Below are positions 18,273-28,791 of a stretch of 64,000 nt of DNA, in pieces. The first letter of the stretch is position 1. The number at the start of each line of letters is the position of its first letter. The notes beneath the pieces are model-generated. The model made no database searches and was not told the origin of the DNA. It saw only the letters and a program-made list of their open reading frames with translations. The position numbers and the translations under genes were made by a program. Source of the DNA: Flavobacterium keumense (GTDB taxonomy: Bacteria; Bacteroidota; Bacteroidia; Flavobacteriales; Flavobacteriaceae); NCBI RefSeq assembly GCF_029866485.1, contig NZ_CP092332.1, positions 1,240,001-1,304,000 on the forward strand, written 5' to 3'.

Positions 18273-19097
18273 ATGTCAGTTAGAAAATTAAAACCTATTA
18301 CCCCGGGTCAGCGTTTTAGAGTTGTGAATGGTTATGACGCCATTACAACTGATAAGCCGGAGCGCTCTTTGATAGCACCGATAAAAAACTCAGGAGGTAG
18401 AAATAGTCAGGGAAAGATGACCATGCGTTATACGGGTGGTGGTCACAAGCAGAGATATCGTATTATTGATTTTAAACGTGCTAAAGTAGGAGTTCCTGCT
18501 ACGGTTAAATCTATCGAATACGATCCAAATCGTACTGCATTTATTGCTTTGTTAGCTTATGCTGATGGAGAGAAAACGTATGTAATTGCTCAAAATGGAT
18601 TGAAAGTGGGTCAGAAATTAGTTTCTGGTCCAGATTCTCAACCAGAAATTGGTAATGCATTACCTTTAAGTAAGATTCCTTTAGGAACTGTAATTTCATG
18701 TATTGAGTTACGTCCAGGTCAGGGAGCTGTTATTGCTCGTTCGGCTGGTACTTTTGCTCAATTAATGGCAAGAGATGGTAAGTATGCCACAATTAAAATG
18801 CCTTCAGGAGAAACAAGATTGATCTTGTTAACTTGTTCGGCTACAATTGGAGCGGTTTCTAATTCTGATCATCAATTAGTTGTGTCTGGTAAAGCAGGTA
18901 GAACAAGATGGTTAGGAAGAAGACCTAGAACAAGACCTGTTGCAATGAACCCTGTTGATCATCCAATGGGAGGTGGTGAAGGACGTTCTTCTGGAGGACA
19001 TCCACGTTCAAGAAACGGAATGCCAGCTAAAGGTTATAGAACTCGTTCTAAGAAAAACCCGAGTAATAAGTATATCGTAGAACGTAGAAAGAAATAA
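18273..19097 (+). CDS. rplB: 50S ribosomal protein L2
   Basis: Subunit-association and peptidyl-transferase-supporting protein, 274 residues. [17 protein letters not shown] and the C-terminal [16 protein letters not shown], with the conserved histidine, are present. Contiguous with rplW and rpsS. Confidence 0.98.
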   Translation: MSVRKLKPITPGQRFRVVNGYDAITTDKPERSLIAPIKNSGGRNSQGKMTMRYTGGGHKQRYRIIDFKRAKVGVPATVKSIEYDPNRTAFIALLAYADGEKTYVIAQNGLKVGQKLVSGPDSQPEIGNALPLSKIPLGTVISCIELRPGQGAVIARSAGTFAQLMARDGKYATIKMPSGETRLILLTCSATIGAVSNSDHQLVVSGKAGRTRWLGRRPRTRPVAMNPVDHPMGGGEGRSSGGHPRSRNGMPAKGYRTRSKKNPSNKYIVERRKK

Positions 19098-19104
19098 TTG
19101 AGAT

Positions 19105-19383
19105 ATGGCACGTTCATTAAAAAAAGGACCTTTCGTTCACTATAAATTAGATAAGAAAGTTCAAGAAAATATAGAAAAAGGAAATAACGGAGTAGTAAAG
19201 ACATGGTCTAGAGCTTCGATGATTACTCCAGATTTTGTTGGGCAAACAATCGCAGTTCATAACGGACGTCAGTTTGTACCTGTTTACGTTACAGAAAACA
19301 TGGTAGGTCACAAGTTAGGAGAATTTTCACCAACACGATCTTTTAGAGGTCACGCTGGAGCAAAAAATAAAGGTAAAAAATAG
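19105..19383 (+). CDS. rpsS: 30S ribosomal protein S19
   Basis: 30S head protein, 92 residues. It opens [30 protein letters not shown] is diagnostic. rplV follows after 5 bases. Confidence 0.98.
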   Translation: MARSLKKGPFVHYKLDKKVQENIEKGNNGVVKTWSRASMITPDFVGQTIAVHNGRQFVPVYVTENMVGHKLGEFSPTRSFRGHAGAKNKGKK

Positions 19384-19388
19384 AAGCA

Positions 19389-19799
19389 ATGGGAGTTCGT
19401 AAAAGAGAAACAGCAGATGCAAGAAAAGAGGCTAATAAGTCACTGGCTTTTGCAAAATTGAATAACTGCCCTACTTCACCTAGAAAAATGCGCTTAGTTG
19501 CGGACTTGGTAAGAGGTCAGAAAGTGGAAAGAGCACTTAATATTTTAAGATTTAGCTCAAAAGAAGCTTCAAGAAAATTAGAGAAACTATTATTATCTGC
19601 TATCAATAACTGGGAGCAAAAAAATAGTGAAGGTAATGTTGCTGAAGCAGGCTTATTTGTAAAAGAGATCAGAGTTGATGGTGGTATGATGTTGAAAAGA
19701 CTTCGTCCAGCTCCACAAGGTCGCGCACATAGAATTAGAAAACGTTCTAACCACGTAACAATCGTGTTGGGAGCTATTAATAACACACAAAGCAATTAA
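19389..19799 (+). CDS. rplV: 50S ribosomal protein L22
   Basis: Exit-tunnel protein, 136 residues, longer at the N-terminus than the E. coli form (110) as is common in this phylum. [19 protein letters not shown] and the hairpin-loop end [19 protein letters not shown] identify it. Confidence 0.97.
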   Translation: MGVRKRETADARKEANKSLAFAKLNNCPTSPRKMRLVADLVRGQKVERALNILRFSSKEASRKLEKLLLSAINNWEQKNSEGNVAEAGLFVKEIRVDGGMMLKRLRPAPQGRAHRIRKRSNHVTIVLGAINNTQSN

Positions 19800-19804
19800 T
19801 AAAG

Positions 19805-20557
19805 ATGGGACAAAAGACAAATCCAATTGGAAATAGACTTGGTATCATCAGAGGATGGGACTCTAACTGGTATGGTGGAAATGATTATGGCGATAAATTA
19901 GCCGAAGATCATAAAATCAGAAAGTATATCCATGCTCGTTTATCAAAAGCTAGTGTATCAAAAGTAATTATTGAGAGAACTTTAAAACTTGTAACCGTTA
20001 CTATCACTACTGCTAGACCTGGTATTATTATTGGGAAAGGTGGTCAAGAGGTAGACAAGTTGAAAGAAGAGCTTAAGAAAATTACTGATAAAGAGGTTCA
20101 AATTAACATTTTTGAAATCAAAAGACCAGAACTAGATGCTTATTTAGTTGCAACAAGTATCTGTCGTCAAATTGAGAGTCGTATTTCTTACAGACGAGCT
20201 ATTAAAATGGCTATTGCTGCTTCAATGCGTATGAACGCAGAGGGTATCAAAGTATTGATTTCTGGTCGTTTGAATGGGGCGGAAATGGCGCGTTCAGAAG
20301 GTTTCAAAGAAGGTAGAATTCCTCTATCAACTTTCAGAGCTGATATTGACTATGCTTTGGCAGAAGCTCATACTACTTATGGTAGAATGGGAGTTAAAGT
20401 ATGGATCATGAAAGGAGAGGTTTATGGTAAGAGAGATCTTTCTCCACTAACTGGAATGGATAAAAAACAATCTAGTGCTGGAGGTAAAGGAGATTCATCT
20501 CGTGGTAAATCAAACTTCAACAAAGGGGGTAAACCTGATGCTCGTAAAAGAAAGTAA
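19805..20557 (+). CDS. rpsC: 30S ribosomal protein S3
   Basis: mRNA-entry protein with helicase activity, 250 residues. It opens [20 protein letters not shown]; the KH domain GXXG is in [17 protein letters not shown]. The C-terminal tail is Gly/Lys/Ser-rich, a lineage extension. Confidence 0.98.
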   Translation: MGQKTNPIGNRLGIIRGWDSNWYGGNDYGDKLAEDHKIRKYIHARLSKASVSKVIIERTLKLVTVTITTARPGIIIGKGGQEVDKLKEELKKITDKEVQINIFEIKRPELDAYLVATSICRQIESRISYRRAIKMAIAASMRMNAEGIKVLISGRLNGAEMARSEGFKEGRIPLSTFRADIDYALAEAHTTYGRMGVKVWIMKGEVYGKRDLSPLTGMDKKQSSAGGKGDSSRGKSNFNKGGKPDARKRK

Positions 20558-20576
20558 ATTTTTAAATTAAAAAAAA

Positions 20577-21002
20577 ATGTTACAGCCTAAAAGAACAAAA
20601 TACCGTAAGGTACAGAAAGGTAAAATGAAAGGTAACTCTCAAAGAGGGCATGAACTTTCAAATGGAATGTTTGGTATTAAATCTGTACATGAAACAGGAA
20701 TGTTCTTAACCTCTCGTCAAATCGAAGCAGCTCGTATTGCAGCTACTCGTTATATGAAGAGAGAAGGACAGTTGTGGATTAAAATATTTCCAGACAAACC
20801 AATCACTAAGAAACCTCTAGAAGTACGTATGGGTAAAGGAAAAGGAGCAGTTGAATATTGGGCTGCTGTTGTTAAACCCGGAAGAATTATGTTTGAGGTT
20901 GGAGGAGTTCCTTTGTCAGTTGCTAAAGAGGCATTACGTCTTGCAGCGCAAAAACTTCCAGTAAAAACAAAATTCGTTATTGCGAGAGATTTCGAAGCAT
21001 AA
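20577..21002 (+). CDS. rplP: 50S ribosomal protein L16
   Basis: A-site tRNA-contacting 50S protein, 141 residues. It opens [39 protein letters not shown] is diagnostic. Confidence 0.98.
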   Translation: MLQPKRTKYRKVQKGKMKGNSQRGHELSNGMFGIKSVHETGMFLTSRQIEAARIAATRYMKREGQLWIKIFPDKPITKKPLEVRMGKGKGAVEYWAAVVKPGRIMFEVGGVPLSVAKEALRLAAQKLPVKTKFVIARDFEA

Positions 21003-21014
21003 TCTAATTATATT

Positions 21015-21206
21015 ATGAAACAATCAGAAATAAAAAATCTTTCTGCAGCGGAGTTGCAAGAAAAACTTAGTCAAACTAAGAAAGTTTATGCTAATCTAAA
21101 ATTGGCTCATGCTATTTCACCAATTGAAAATCCTCTACAAATAAGAACTGTAAGAAGAACAATTGCAAGATTAGCTACTGAGCTTACAAAAAGAGAGTTA
21201 CAATAA
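21015..21206 (+). CDS. rpmC: 50S ribosomal protein L29
   Basis: Tunnel-exit protein, 63 residues, two-helix fold. MKQSEIKNLSAAELQEKL and the C-terminal VRRTIARLATELTKREL match the family. rpsQ follows after 17 bases. Confidence 0.95.
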   Translation: MKQSEIKNLSAAELQEKLSQTKKVYANLKLAHAISPIENPLQIRTVRRTIARLATELTKRELQ

Positions 21207-21223
21207 TTGTAATCTGCTGAAAG

Positions 21224-21481
21224 ATGGAAAAAAGAAATTTAAGAAAAGAAAGAATTGGTGTTGTTACTTCTAACAAAATGGAGAAATCTATTGTTGTAGC
21301 TGAAGTACGTAAAGTAAAACACCCATTATACGGTAAGTTCGTGTTGAAAACAAAAAAATACGTTGCGCACGACGAAACAAACGACTGTAACATTGGAGAT
21401 ACTGTAAGAATTAGCGAGACGCGTCCTTTGAGTAAATCTAAATGTTGGAGATTAGTTGAAATCATTGAAAGAGCTAAATAA
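21224..21481 (+). CDS. rpsQ: 30S ribosomal protein S17
   Basis: 16S rRNA 5'-domain protein with an OB fold, 85 residues. [19 protein letters not shown] and [19 protein letters not shown] are diagnostic. rplN follows after 2 bases. Confidence 0.97.
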   Translation: MEKRNLRKERIGVVTSNKMEKSIVVAEVRKVKHPLYGKFVLKTKKYVAHDETNDCNIGDTVRISETRPLSKSKCWRLVEIIERAK

Positions 21482-21483
21482 TT

Positions 21484-21852
21484 ATGGTACAACAAGAATC
21501 AAGACTAAAAGTAGCAGATAACACAGGAGCTAAAGAAGTTTTAACTATCCGTGTTTTAGGAGGTACCAAAAGAAGGTATGCCTCTGTTGGTGACAAGATT
21601 GTAGTTTCTATCAAAGATGCAACTCCAAACGGAAACGTTAAAAAAGGAGCTGTTTCAACTGCAGTTGTTGTACGTACCAAAAAAGAAGTGAGAAGAGCCG
21701 ACGGTTCATATATCAGATTTGATGATAACGCATGTGTATTATTGAATGCTGCTGGTGAAATGAGAGGTACTCGTGTTTTTGGTCCGGTGGCAAGAGAACT
21801 TCGTGAAAAACAATTCATGAAAATTGTATCATTAGCACCAGAAGTGCTTTAA
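21484..21852 (+). CDS. rplN: 50S ribosomal protein L14
   Basis: Subunit-interface protein, 122 residues. It opens [38 protein letters not shown] closes the protein. Confidence 0.98.
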
Positions 21853-21863
21853 TTCGTTATAAG

Positions 21864-22178
21864 ATGATAAAGCTAAAAATAAAATCAGGTGACATAGTAA
21901 GAGTTATCGCAGGAGACCATAAAGGTGCCGAAGGTAAAGTATTGCGTGTATACCGTGAGAAGAACAAAGCGATCGTTGAAGGTGTAAACATGGTTTCAAA
22001 ACATACAAAACCAAGTGCTAAAAACCCTCAAGGTGGTATCGTTAAAAAAGAGGCTTCTATTCAAATTTCAAACATTGCTTTGATTGATCCTAAAACTAAG
22101 GAAACAACTAGAGTAGGTATCAGAGTAGAAGGAAATAAGAAAGTGAGATTTTCAAAAAAATCTAATCAAGTACTATAG
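21864..22178 (+). CDS. rplX: 50S ribosomal protein L24
   Basis: 50S assembly initiator, 104 residues. The KOW motif lies near residues 8-34 ([19 protein letters not shown]); [19 protein letters not shown] is typical. Confidence 0.97.
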   Translation: MIKLKIKSGDIVRVIAGDHKGAEGKVLRVYREKNKAIVEGVNMVSKHTKPSAKNPQGGIVKKEASIQISNIALIDPKTKETTRVGIRVEGNKKVRFSKKSNQVL

Positions 22179-22180
22179 TG

Positions 22181-22732
22181 ATGGCATATACACCTAGACT
22201 AAAAGAAGAGTATAAGAACAGAGTAATTGCTGCTCTTAAAGAAGAATTCGGATATACAAACGTAATGCAAGTTCCAAAATTGGAAAAAATCGTTTTGAGC
22301 CGTGGAGTTGGTGCTGCTGTATCTGATAAAAAATTAATTGACTACGCAGTTGATGAATTGACAAAGATTACAGGACAAAAGGCAGTTTCTACAATTTCTA
22401 AGAAAGACGTTGCGTCTTTTAAATTGAGAAAAGGAATGCCAATTGGAGCAAAAGTAACCCTTCGTGGAGAGAGAATGTATGAGTTTTTAGATAGACTTAT
22501 TACTTCTGCTTTACCACGTGTTAGAGATTTTAATGGTATCAAAGCTACTGGATTTGATGGAAGAGGTAATTATAACCTTGGCGTATTAGAGCAAATCATT
22601 TTTCCAGAGATTGATATTGATAAAGTTAATAAGATTGCAGGTATGGATATTACTTTTGTTACTACTGCAAAAACCGATAAAGAAGCAAAATCGTTATTGG
22701 CTGAATTAGGATTACCTTTTAAAAAGAATTAA
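22181..22732 (+). CDS. rplE: 50S ribosomal protein L5
   Basis: Central-protuberance protein contacting 5S rRNA, 183 residues. The frame can be opened at a GTG at 22178, but the ATG at 22181 gives the usual start [13 protein letters not shown] and is chosen. [21 protein letters not shown] and [17 protein letters not shown] are diagnostic. Two bases separate it from the rplX stop. Confidence 0.97.
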   Translation: MAYTPRLKEEYKNRVIAALKEEFGYTNVMQVPKLEKIVLSRGVGAAVSDKKLIDYAVDELTKITGQKAVSTISKKDVASFKLRKGMPIGAKVTLRGERMYEFLDRLITSALPRVRDFNGIKATGFDGRGNYNLGVLEQIIFPEIDIDKVNKIAGMDITFVTTAKTDKEAKSLLAELGLPFKKN

Positions 22733-22735
22733 GAC

Positions 22736-23005
22736 ATGGCTAAAGAATCAATGAAAGCCCGCGAGGTGAAAAGACAAAAAACGGTAGCGAAGTATGCTGA
22801 GAAAAGAAAAGCTTTGTTAGAAGCTGGAGATTTCGTAGGTTTGCAAAAATTACCAAAAAATGCTTCACCTGTTCGTTTACACAATCGTTGTAAATTGACT
22901 GGAAGACCAAGAGGATATATTCGTCAATTTGGAATTTCACGTGTAACGTTTCGAGAAATGGCTAACAACGGGTTAATTCCTGGAGTTAAAAAAGCCAGCT
23001 GGTAA
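22736..23005 (+). CDS. rpsN: 30S ribosomal protein S14, zinc-free type
   Basis: 30S head protein, 89 residues, the long form. The Cys pairs of the zinc-binding form are absent; the single Cys is in [14 protein letters not shown]. The C-terminus [18 protein letters not shown] is standard. A 74-base gap with a hairpin separates it from rpsH. Confidence 0.97.
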   Translation: MAKESMKAREVKRQKTVAKYAEKRKALLEAGDFVGLQKLPKNASPVRLHNRCKLTGRPRGYIRQFGISRVTFREMANNGLIPGVKKASW

Positions 23006-23023
23006 TATAAAGAATTATAAATT

Positions 23024-23065
23024 GGTTTTAGGTTCGATGGCAAAGTGCTATCGAAAACCAAAACC
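23024..23065 (+). promoter_or_regulatory. Hairpin ahead of rpsH
   Basis: Arms GGTTTT-a-GGTTCGAT (23024-23038) and ATCGAAaaCC-AAAACC (23050-23065) pair with small bulges around an eleven-base loop. No T-run follows, so it is not a terminator. It fills an otherwise unusually long gap just before the gene for S8, the autoregulator of the spc operon in E. coli. Confidence 0.5.
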
Positions 23066-23079
23066 GCAAATTAATACAT

Positions 23080-23478
23080 ATGTATACAGATCCAATTGCT
23101 GATTATTTGACGCGAATCCGTAACGCTGTGGCTGCAAACCATAAAGTTGTGGAAATTCCTGCATCTAATCTAAAGAAAGAGATTACAAAGATCTTATTTG
23201 ATCAAGGGTATATCTTAAGTTACAAATTTGAACAAAATACGGTTCAAGGTTCTATTAAAATCGCTTTAAAATATGATAAAGAGACTAAAGAGCCTGTAAT
23301 TAAAGATATCCAAAGAATTAGTAAACCAGGTTTACGTAAATACGCAGGTGCTTCCAAAATTCCAAGAATTCTTAATGGATTGGGGATTGCTATTGTTTCT
23401 ACTTCTAAAGGTCTTATGACTGGGAAACAAGCTAAGCAATTGAATGTAGGTGGTGAAGTAATTTGTTACGTATACTAA
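23080..23478 (+). CDS. rpsH: 30S ribosomal protein S8
   Basis: Central-domain 16S rRNA-binding protein, 132 residues. It opens [36 protein letters not shown] is the conserved C-terminal part. In E. coli S8 represses its own operon; the hairpin just upstream is a candidate target. Confidence 0.98.
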   Translation: MYTDPIADYLTRIRNAVAANHKVVEIPASNLKKEITKILFDQGYILSYKFEQNTVQGSIKIALKYDKETKEPVIKDIQRISKPGLRKYAGASKIPRILNGLGIAIVSTSKGLMTGKQAKQLNVGGEVICYVY

Positions 23479-23497
23479 TATTAAAGACTAGATTAAG

Positions 23498-24040
23498 ATG
23501 TCAAGAATAGGTAAAAATCCAATTGTAATCCCTGCTGGAGTAACTGTAGAAGTTGCAGAAGGTGTTGTTACAGTAAAAGGAAAGAATGGTCAACTATTGC
23601 AGGAGTTTTCGGACGTAACTGTAAAAGTTGAAGACGGTCAAGTTCAAGTTGAAAGATCGTCTGATCAGAAAGACCAAAGAGCAAAACATGGTTTGTATAG
23701 ATCATTAATCAATAATATGATTACAGGTGTATCTACTGGTTTTACTAAAGAATTGGAGTTGGTTGGGGTAGGTTATAGAGCTTCAAACCAAGGTCAAAAA
23801 TTAGATTTAGCTCTTGGATATTCACATAATATCATTTTAGAAGTTGCTCCAGAAGTTGTTGTGGAGACTATTTCTGAAAAAGGTAAAAATCCAATTGTGA
23901 AATTAACATCATTTGACAAACAACTTTTAGGTCAAGTTGCTGCGAAAATTAGAAGTTTCCGTAAGCCAGAACCATACAAAGGAAAAGGTGTTAAATTCGT
24001 AGGTGAAGTATTAAGAAGAAAAGCAGGTAAATCAGCTTAA
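23498..24040 (+). CDS. rplF: 50S ribosomal protein L6
   Basis: 50S protein near the factor-binding site, 180 residues. [19 protein letters not shown] opens it; the second domain ends [20 protein letters not shown]. rplR follows after 11 bases. Confidence 0.98.
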   Translation: MSRIGKNPIVIPAGVTVEVAEGVVTVKGKNGQLLQEFSDVTVKVEDGQVQVERSSDQKDQRAKHGLYRSLINNMITGVSTGFTKELELVGVGYRASNQGQKLDLALGYSHNIILEVAPEVVVETISEKGKNPIVKLTSFDKQLLGQVAAKIRSFRKPEPYKGKGVKFVGEVLRRKAGKSA

Positions 24041-24051
24041 AAAATAAGATT

Positions 24052-24402
24052 ATGTCATTAACAAAATCTGATAGAAGACAGAGAATTAAATTCAGAATTA
24101 GAAAGATTGTTAGCGGTACTGCTGCTAAACCTAGACTTTCTGTGTTTAGAAGTAACAAAGAAATTTATGCTCAATTAATTGACGATGTAAATGGAGTTAC
24201 TTTATTAGCTGCCTCTTCAAGAGAAAAAGAAATAGGTAAAGGTACAAACGTTGAAGTTGCTGCAGCAGTTGGAAAACTAGTTGGAGAGAAAGCGTTAAAA
24301 GCCGGTATTGATACAGTAACTTTCGATAGAGGAGGTTATTTATATCACGGTCGTATTAAATCATTAGCAGAAGGCGCGAGAGCTGCTGGACTTAAATTCT
24401 AA
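24052..24402 (+). CDS. rplR: 50S ribosomal protein L18
   Basis: 5S rRNA-binding protein, 116 residues. [18 protein letters not shown] and [19 protein letters not shown] are diagnostic. Confidence 0.98.
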   Translation: MSLTKSDRRQRIKFRIRKIVSGTAAKPRLSVFRSNKEIYAQLIDDVNGVTLLAASSREKEIGKGTNVEVAAAVGKLVGEKALKAGIDTVTFDRGGYLYHGRIKSLAEGARAAGLKF

Positions 24403-24407
24403 TAAGT

Positions 24408-24932
24408 ATGTCTAATAAATACAAAAATATAGAGTTGGTAAAACCTAGTGGTCTTGAATTAAAAGATCGTTTGGTTAGTGTAAATCGTGTTACTAAGGTT
24501 ACAAAAGGAGGTAGAGCTTTTGGTTTTTCTGCTATTGTAGTTGTAGGTGATGAAAACGGTGTTGTTGGTCACGGATTAGGAAAATCTAAAGATGTATCTG
24601 AAGCTATTGCAAAAGCAGTAGAAGATGCCAAGAAAAATTTAGTACGTATTCCTTTGAATGGACAGTCAGTTCCTCACGAACAAAAAGGTAAATTTGGAGG
24701 TGCACGTGTATTTTTAATTCCTGCATCTCATGGTACAGGAGTTATTGCTGGAGGAGCTGTTCGTTCAGTTCTTGAATCAGTTGGAATTCACGATGTATTG
24801 TCTAAATCTCAAGGATCTTCGAATCCACATAACGTGGTAAAAGCAACTTTTGATGCTTTGTTACAAATGAGAAGTGCTCATACAGTAGCAAAACAAAGAG
24901 GAGTTTCTTTAGAAAAAGTTTTTAAAGGTTAA
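24408..24932 (+). CDS. rpsE: 30S ribosomal protein S5
   Basis: mRNA-entry and accuracy protein, 174 residues. [19 protein letters not shown] and [18 protein letters not shown] are diagnostic; the double-stranded RNA-binding-like fold comes first. Confidence 0.98.
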   Translation: MSNKYKNIELVKPSGLELKDRLVSVNRVTKVTKGGRAFGFSAIVVVGDENGVVGHGLGKSKDVSEAIAKAVEDAKKNLVRIPLNGQSVPHEQKGKFGGARVFLIPASHGTGVIAGGAVRSVLESVGIHDVLSKSQGSSNPHNVVKATFDALLQMRSAHTVAKQRGVSLEKVFKG

Positions 24933-24944
24933 TAACAGGAAATT

Positions 24945-25127
24945 ATGGCTAAATTATTAGTAAAACAAGTTAGAAGCAAAATTAACTGTCCTCTTTCACA
25001 AAAGAGAGGTTTAGAAGCTTTAGGTTTACGTAAAATGGGACAAGTTGTAGAGCATGATTCAAATCCTGCAATCCTTGGTATGATAAATAAAGTTAAACAC
25101 TTAGTTTCCGTTGAGGAAGTTAAATAA
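24945..25127 (+). CDS. rpmD: 50S ribosomal protein L30
   Basis: Small 50S protein, 60 residues. [20 protein letters not shown] and [20 protein letters not shown] match the family. Contiguous with rpsE and rplO. Confidence 0.96.
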   Translation: MAKLLVKQVRSKINCPLSQKRGLEALGLRKMGQVVEHDSNPAILGMINKVKHLVSVEEVK

Positions 25128-25138
25128 GAATTATAGTT

Positions 25139-25591
25139 ATGAACTTAAGTAACTTACAACCTGCTGAAGGTGCTACGCATAATCAAAATAAAAGATTAGG
25201 TAGAGGAGAAGGTTCCGGTAAAGGCGGTACAGCCGCTAGAGGACACAAAGGAGCTAAATCTCGTTCTGGTTATTCTAAAAAGATTGGTTTTGAAGGAGGT
25301 CAAATGCCACTTCAAAGACGTGTGCCTAAGTTTGGTTTCAAAAACATCAATCGTAAAGAATATGAGGGTGTTAATTTAGATACACTTCAATTATTAGTTG
25401 ATAATGGAATGGTTACAGATACTGTAGATATGTCAGTATATGTTGCAAATCGTTTGGCTACTAAAAATGAAATCGTTAAGATTTTAGGTAGAGGCGAATT
25501 AAAAGCAAAATTAAAAGTAACTGCTCACAAATTTACTGCGACTGCAAAAGCGGCAATTGAAGCTGCTGGTGGTGAAGCGGTAACATTATAA
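25139..25591 (+). CDS. rplO: 50S ribosomal protein L15
   Basis: 50S assembly protein, 150 residues. It opens MNLSNLQPAEGATHNQNKR; GRGEGSGKGGTAARGHKG and FEGGQMPLQRRVPKFGF are the conserved glycine-rich segments. secY follows after 13 bases. Confidence 0.98.
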   Translation: MNLSNLQPAEGATHNQNKRLGRGEGSGKGGTAARGHKGAKSRSGYSKKIGFEGGQMPLQRRVPKFGFKNINRKEYEGVNLDTLQLLVDNGMVTDTVDMSVYVANRLATKNEIVKILGRGELKAKLKVTAHKFTATAKAAIEAAGGEAVTL

Positions 25592-25604
25592 TTTTTCAAT
25601 TAAG

Positions 25605-26951
25605 ATGAAGAAATTTATTGAATCAATAAGTAATGTTTGGAAAATCGAAGAGTTAAAGAATCGTATTCTTTTAACTCTTGGTTTACTTTTAATCTATCGT
25701 TTTGGAGCGCATGTTACGTTGCCAGGGGTTGATGCTACACAATTAAGTGGTCTAGCAGGACAAACCAAACAAGGGATTGGTTCTGTTTTGGATATGTTTA
25801 CTGGTGGAGCTTTCTCTAAAGCATCTGTTTTTGCTTTAGGAATTATGCCTTATATTTCTGCCTCCATTGTGGTTCAGTTAATGGGCATTGCTATTCCTTA
25901 TTTGCAGAAGCTTCAAAGTGATGGTGAAAGTGGAAGAAAAAAAATCAATCAAATTACTCGTTGGTTAACAATTGGAATTACTTTACTTCAAGGTCCTACT
26001 TATATTTACAATTTATACAGAACATTACCGAGTAATGCCTTTTTATTAGGGTTTAATTCTTTTGAGTTTTTGTTTTCTTCTGTAATTATCTTGACTACCG
26101 GTACTATTTTTGCTATGTGGTTGGGAGAAAAAATCACAGATAAAGGAATTGGTAATGGTATTTCATTGTTAATTATGGTGGGTATTTTGGCTCGTTTACC
26201 ACAAGCTTTTATTCAAGAATTTACTACCAGAGTTACGAATAATAATGGAGGTCCAATGTTATTGGTGATTGAAATTATTGTTTGGTTGTTAGTAATTATT
26301 TCTTGTGTATTGTTAGTGATGGCGGTGCGAAAAATACCAGTACAGTATGCACGTCGTACGTCAACAGGTGATTATGAACAAGATGCTATTGGTGGTAGTA
26401 GACAATGGATTCCTTTGAAGCTTAATGCTGCAGGAGTTATGCCAATTATCTTTGCCCAAGCAATCATGTTTATTCCCGCTGCTGTAGCAGGATTATCTAA
26501 ATCAGATGCATCTCAATCTATTGTTGGTGCTTTTAGTAATATGTTCGGTTTTTGGTATAATTTTGTATTTGCTACTTTGATAGTAGTATTTACTTTCTTT
26601 TATACAGCAATTACGGTTCCTACTAATAAAATGTCTGATGATTTGAAAAGAAGTGGTGGATTTATTCCAGGGGTAAAACCAGGAGTAGAAACTTCCGATT
26701 TTCTTGATAAAGTGATGTCTTTAATTACTTTCCCAGGGTCTTTATTTCTTGCTTTAATCGCTGTGTTCCCAGCAATTGTTGTAAGCGTTATGGATGTTCA
26801 ACAATCTTGGGCAATGTTTTTTGGAGGTACCTCTTTAATTATTATGGTTGGAGTTGCTATCGATACCATACAACAAATTAATTCCTACTTGTTGAATCAA
26901 CATTATGATGGTTTAATGAAAACAGGTAAGAATAGAAAAGCAATAGCTTAA
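25605..26951 (+). CDS. secY: Protein translocase subunit SecY
   Basis: Channel subunit of the SecYEG translocon in the inner membrane, 448 residues with the expected ten hydrophobic segments. The plug region (about 55-75), ALGIMPYISASIVVQLM in TM2, the ribosome/SecA loop IPVQYARRTSTG and the late GGFIPGVKPG segment are all visible. Unlike E. coli, the next genes are infA and rpmJ, with no adk or map between. Confidence 0.97.
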   Translation: MKKFIESISNVWKIEELKNRILLTLGLLLIYRFGAHVTLPGVDATQLSGLAGQTKQGIGSVLDMFTGGAFSKASVFALGIMPYISASIVVQLMGIAIPYLQKLQSDGESGRKKINQITRWLTIGITLLQGPTYIYNLYRTLPSNAFLLGFNSFEFLFSSVIILTTGTIFAMWLGEKITDKGIGNGISLLIMVGILARLPQAFIQEFTTRVTNNNGGPMLLVIEIIVWLLVIISCVLLVMAVRKIPVQYARRTSTGDYEQDAIGGSRQWIPLKLNAAGVMPIIFAQAIMFIPAAVAGLSKSDASQSIVGAFSNMFGFWYNFVFATLIVVFTFFYTAITVPTNKMSDDLKRSGGFIPGVKPGVETSDFLDKVMSLITFPGSLFLALIAVFPAIVVSVMDVQQSWAMFFGGTSLIIMVGVAIDTIQQINSYLLNQHYDGLMKTGKNRKAIA

Positions 26952-26954
26952 GTT

Positions 26955-27170
26955 ATGGCAAAACAATCTGCAATAGAACAAGATGGATCAATCATTGAGG
27001 CATTGTCAAATGCAATGTTTCGTGTAGAGTTAGAAAACGGACATATTGTAATTGCTCATATTTCTGGGAAAATGCGTATGCATTACATCAAATTATTACC
27101 TGGTGATAAAGTGAAATTAGAAATGAGTCCTTACGATTTGTCAAAAGCAAGAATTACTTATAGATATTAA
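26955..27170 (+). CDS. infA: Translation initiation factor IF-1
   Basis: OB-fold factor that occupies the A site during initiation, 71 residues. It opens [37 protein letters not shown] and [19 protein letters not shown] are diagnostic. It lies 3 bases after secY. Confidence 0.98.
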   Translation: MAKQSAIEQDGSIIEALSNAMFRVELENGHIVIAHISGKMRMHYIKLLPGDKVKLEMSPYDLSKARITYRY

Positions 27171-27184
27171 AAGATATTTCAACA

Positions 27185-27301
27185 ATGAAAGTAAGAGCAT
27201 CAGTTAAAAAGAGAAGTGCCGAGTGCATTATCGTACGTAGAAAAGGAAGATTATACGTAATCAACAAAAAGAATCCTAGATTTAAACAAAGACAAGGATA
27301 G
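27185..27301 (+). CDS. rpmJ: 50S ribosomal protein L36, zinc-free type
   Basis: A 38-residue protein: it opens [20 protein letters not shown] and ends RFKQRQG. It keeps only Cys14 of the usual Cys3-His zinc site, so it is the zinc-independent form. Fourteen bases separate it from infA and 2 bases from rpsM. Confidence 0.95.
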
Positions 27302-27303
27302 TT

Positions 27304-27678
27304 ATGGCAAGAATAGCAGGGGTAGATATCCCAAAAAACAAGAGAGGTGTTATAGCACTTACCTATATCTTCGGATTAGGAAAAAGTAGAGCAATTGAGA
27401 TTTTAGAGAAAGCTCAAGTTAGCCAAGATAAAAAAGTTCAAGATTGGAATGATGCTGAAATCGGAGCAATTCGTGATGCAGTATCGTTTTACAAGATTGA
27501 AGGAGAATTACGCTCTGAAGTTTCTTTGAACATCAAGCGTTTAATGGATATTGGTTGTTATAGAGGTATCCGTCATAGATCTGGTCTTCCATTAAGAGGA
27601 CAAAGAACTAAAAATAACTCTAGAACAAGAAAAGGTAAAAGAAAAACTGTTGCTAACAAGAAAAAAGCAACTAAATAA
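27304..27678 (+). CDS. rpsM: 30S ribosomal protein S13
   Basis: 30S head protein making intersubunit bridges, 124 residues. It opens [38 protein letters not shown] is diagnostic, with a basic tail. Confidence 0.98.
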   Translation: MARIAGVDIPKNKRGVIALTYIFGLGKSRAIEILEKAQVSQDKKVQDWNDAEIGAIRDAVSFYKIEGELRSEVSLNIKRLMDIGCYRGIRHRSGLPLRGQRTKNNSRTRKGKRKTVANKKKATK

Positions 27679-27686
27679 TAAGTAAT

Positions 27687-28070
27687 ATGGCTAAAGCAAC
27701 TGCAAAAAAACGTAAAGTTATCGTTGAATCAACTGGAGAAGCTCATATTTCTGCTACTTTTAACAACATCATCATTTCTTTGACAAACAAAAAAGGTGAA
27801 GTTATTTCTTGGTCTTCGGCTGGTAAAATGGGTTTTAGAGGTTCAAAAAAGAATACTCCTTATGCCGCTCAAATGGCCGCAGAAGACTGTACTAAAGTAG
27901 CTCTTGAAGCTGGACTTAAAAAAGTTAAAGTTTATGTTAAAGGACCAGGAAACGGACGTGAGTCTGCTATCCGTTCTTTACATAATGGTGGAATTGAAGT
28001 TACAGAAATTATTGATGTGACTCCAATGCCTCATAATGGATGTCGTCCTCCTAAAAGACGTAGAGTTTAA
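27687..28070 (+). CDS. rpsK: 30S ribosomal protein S11
   Basis: 30S platform protein, 127 residues. [19 protein letters not shown] and [18 protein letters not shown] are diagnostic. A 94-base gap follows before rpsD. Confidence 0.98.
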   Translation: MAKATAKKRKVIVESTGEAHISATFNNIIISLTNKKGEVISWSSAGKMGFRGSKKNTPYAAQMAAEDCTKVALEAGLKKVKVYVKGPGNGRESAIRSLHNGGIEVTEIIDVTPMPHNGCRPPKRRRV

Positions 28071-28164
28071 TACTCAAAGTAATTTATAGTATAACCTAGA
28101 TAGAACTATACGATTATCGAAGGATAAGACCTGAATTCATAATCTCTATCTTAAAAAAATTAAA
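28071..28164 (+). other. Leader-like gap before rpsD
   Basis: Ninety-four bases, longer than most gaps in the operon. Short complementary arms are visible: TATAGT at about 28085 with ACTATA at about 28105, and GATTAT at about 28112 with ATAATC at about 28138. No -7 element and no terminator T-run is seen. S4 controls the alpha operon in E. coli, so a regulatory fold is possible but weakly supported. Confidence 0.3.
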
Positions 28165-28770
28165 ATGGCAAGATATACTGGTCCAAGTACAAGAATCGCT
28201 CGTAAATTCGGCGAGGCAATTTTCGGAGACGATAAAGCTTTCGAAAGAAGAAATTATCCACCTGGTCAACACGGGATGGCTAAAAAAAGAGGAAAAAAAT
28301 CTGAATATGCTGTTCAATTAATGGAAAAGCAAAAAGCTAAATATTCCTATGGTATTTTAGAAAAACAATTCAGAAATTTATTCGAAAAAGCATCAGCTAC
28401 TAAAGGAGTTACTGGTGAAGTTTTATTACAATTATGTGAATCAAGATTAGACAATGTAGTTTATAGAATGGGTATTGCTCCTTCTAGAAGAGGTGCTCGT
28501 CAAATCGTTTCTCACAGACACATTACCGTGAATGGTGAAGTGGTTAATATCCCTTCTTACCACCTTAAGCCTGGTGATAAAGTTGCTGTTCGTGAAAAAT
28601 CTAAATCTATAGAGGCTATCGAACGTTCTTTGTCTAATTCAAGTCATGTTTATGAATGGATTACTTGGAATAACGATCTTAAAGAGGGTACTTTTGTTTC
28701 TGTACCTGCAAGATTGCAAATTCCAGAAAACATTAAAGAACAATTAATCGTAGAGTTGTACAACAAATAA
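28165..28770 (+). CDS. rpsD: 30S ribosomal protein S4
   Basis: 16S rRNA 5'-domain assembly initiator, 201 residues; autoregulator of the alpha operon in E. coli. It opens [20 protein letters not shown] and lacks the N-terminal Cys zinc site. The S4 RNA-binding domain (about 90-155) holds [20 protein letters not shown]. Confidence 0.98.
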   Translation: MARYTGPSTRIARKFGEAIFGDDKAFERRNYPPGQHGMAKKRGKKSEYAVQLMEKQKAKYSYGILEKQFRNLFEKASATKGVTGEVLLQLCESRLDNVVYRMGIAPSRRGARQIVSHRHITVNGEVVNIPSYHLKPGDKVAVREKSKSIEAIERSLSNSSHVYEWITWNNDLKEGTFVSVPARLQIPENIKEQLIVELYNK

Positions 28771-28791
28771 TAATTGACTTAGTCGAAATTT

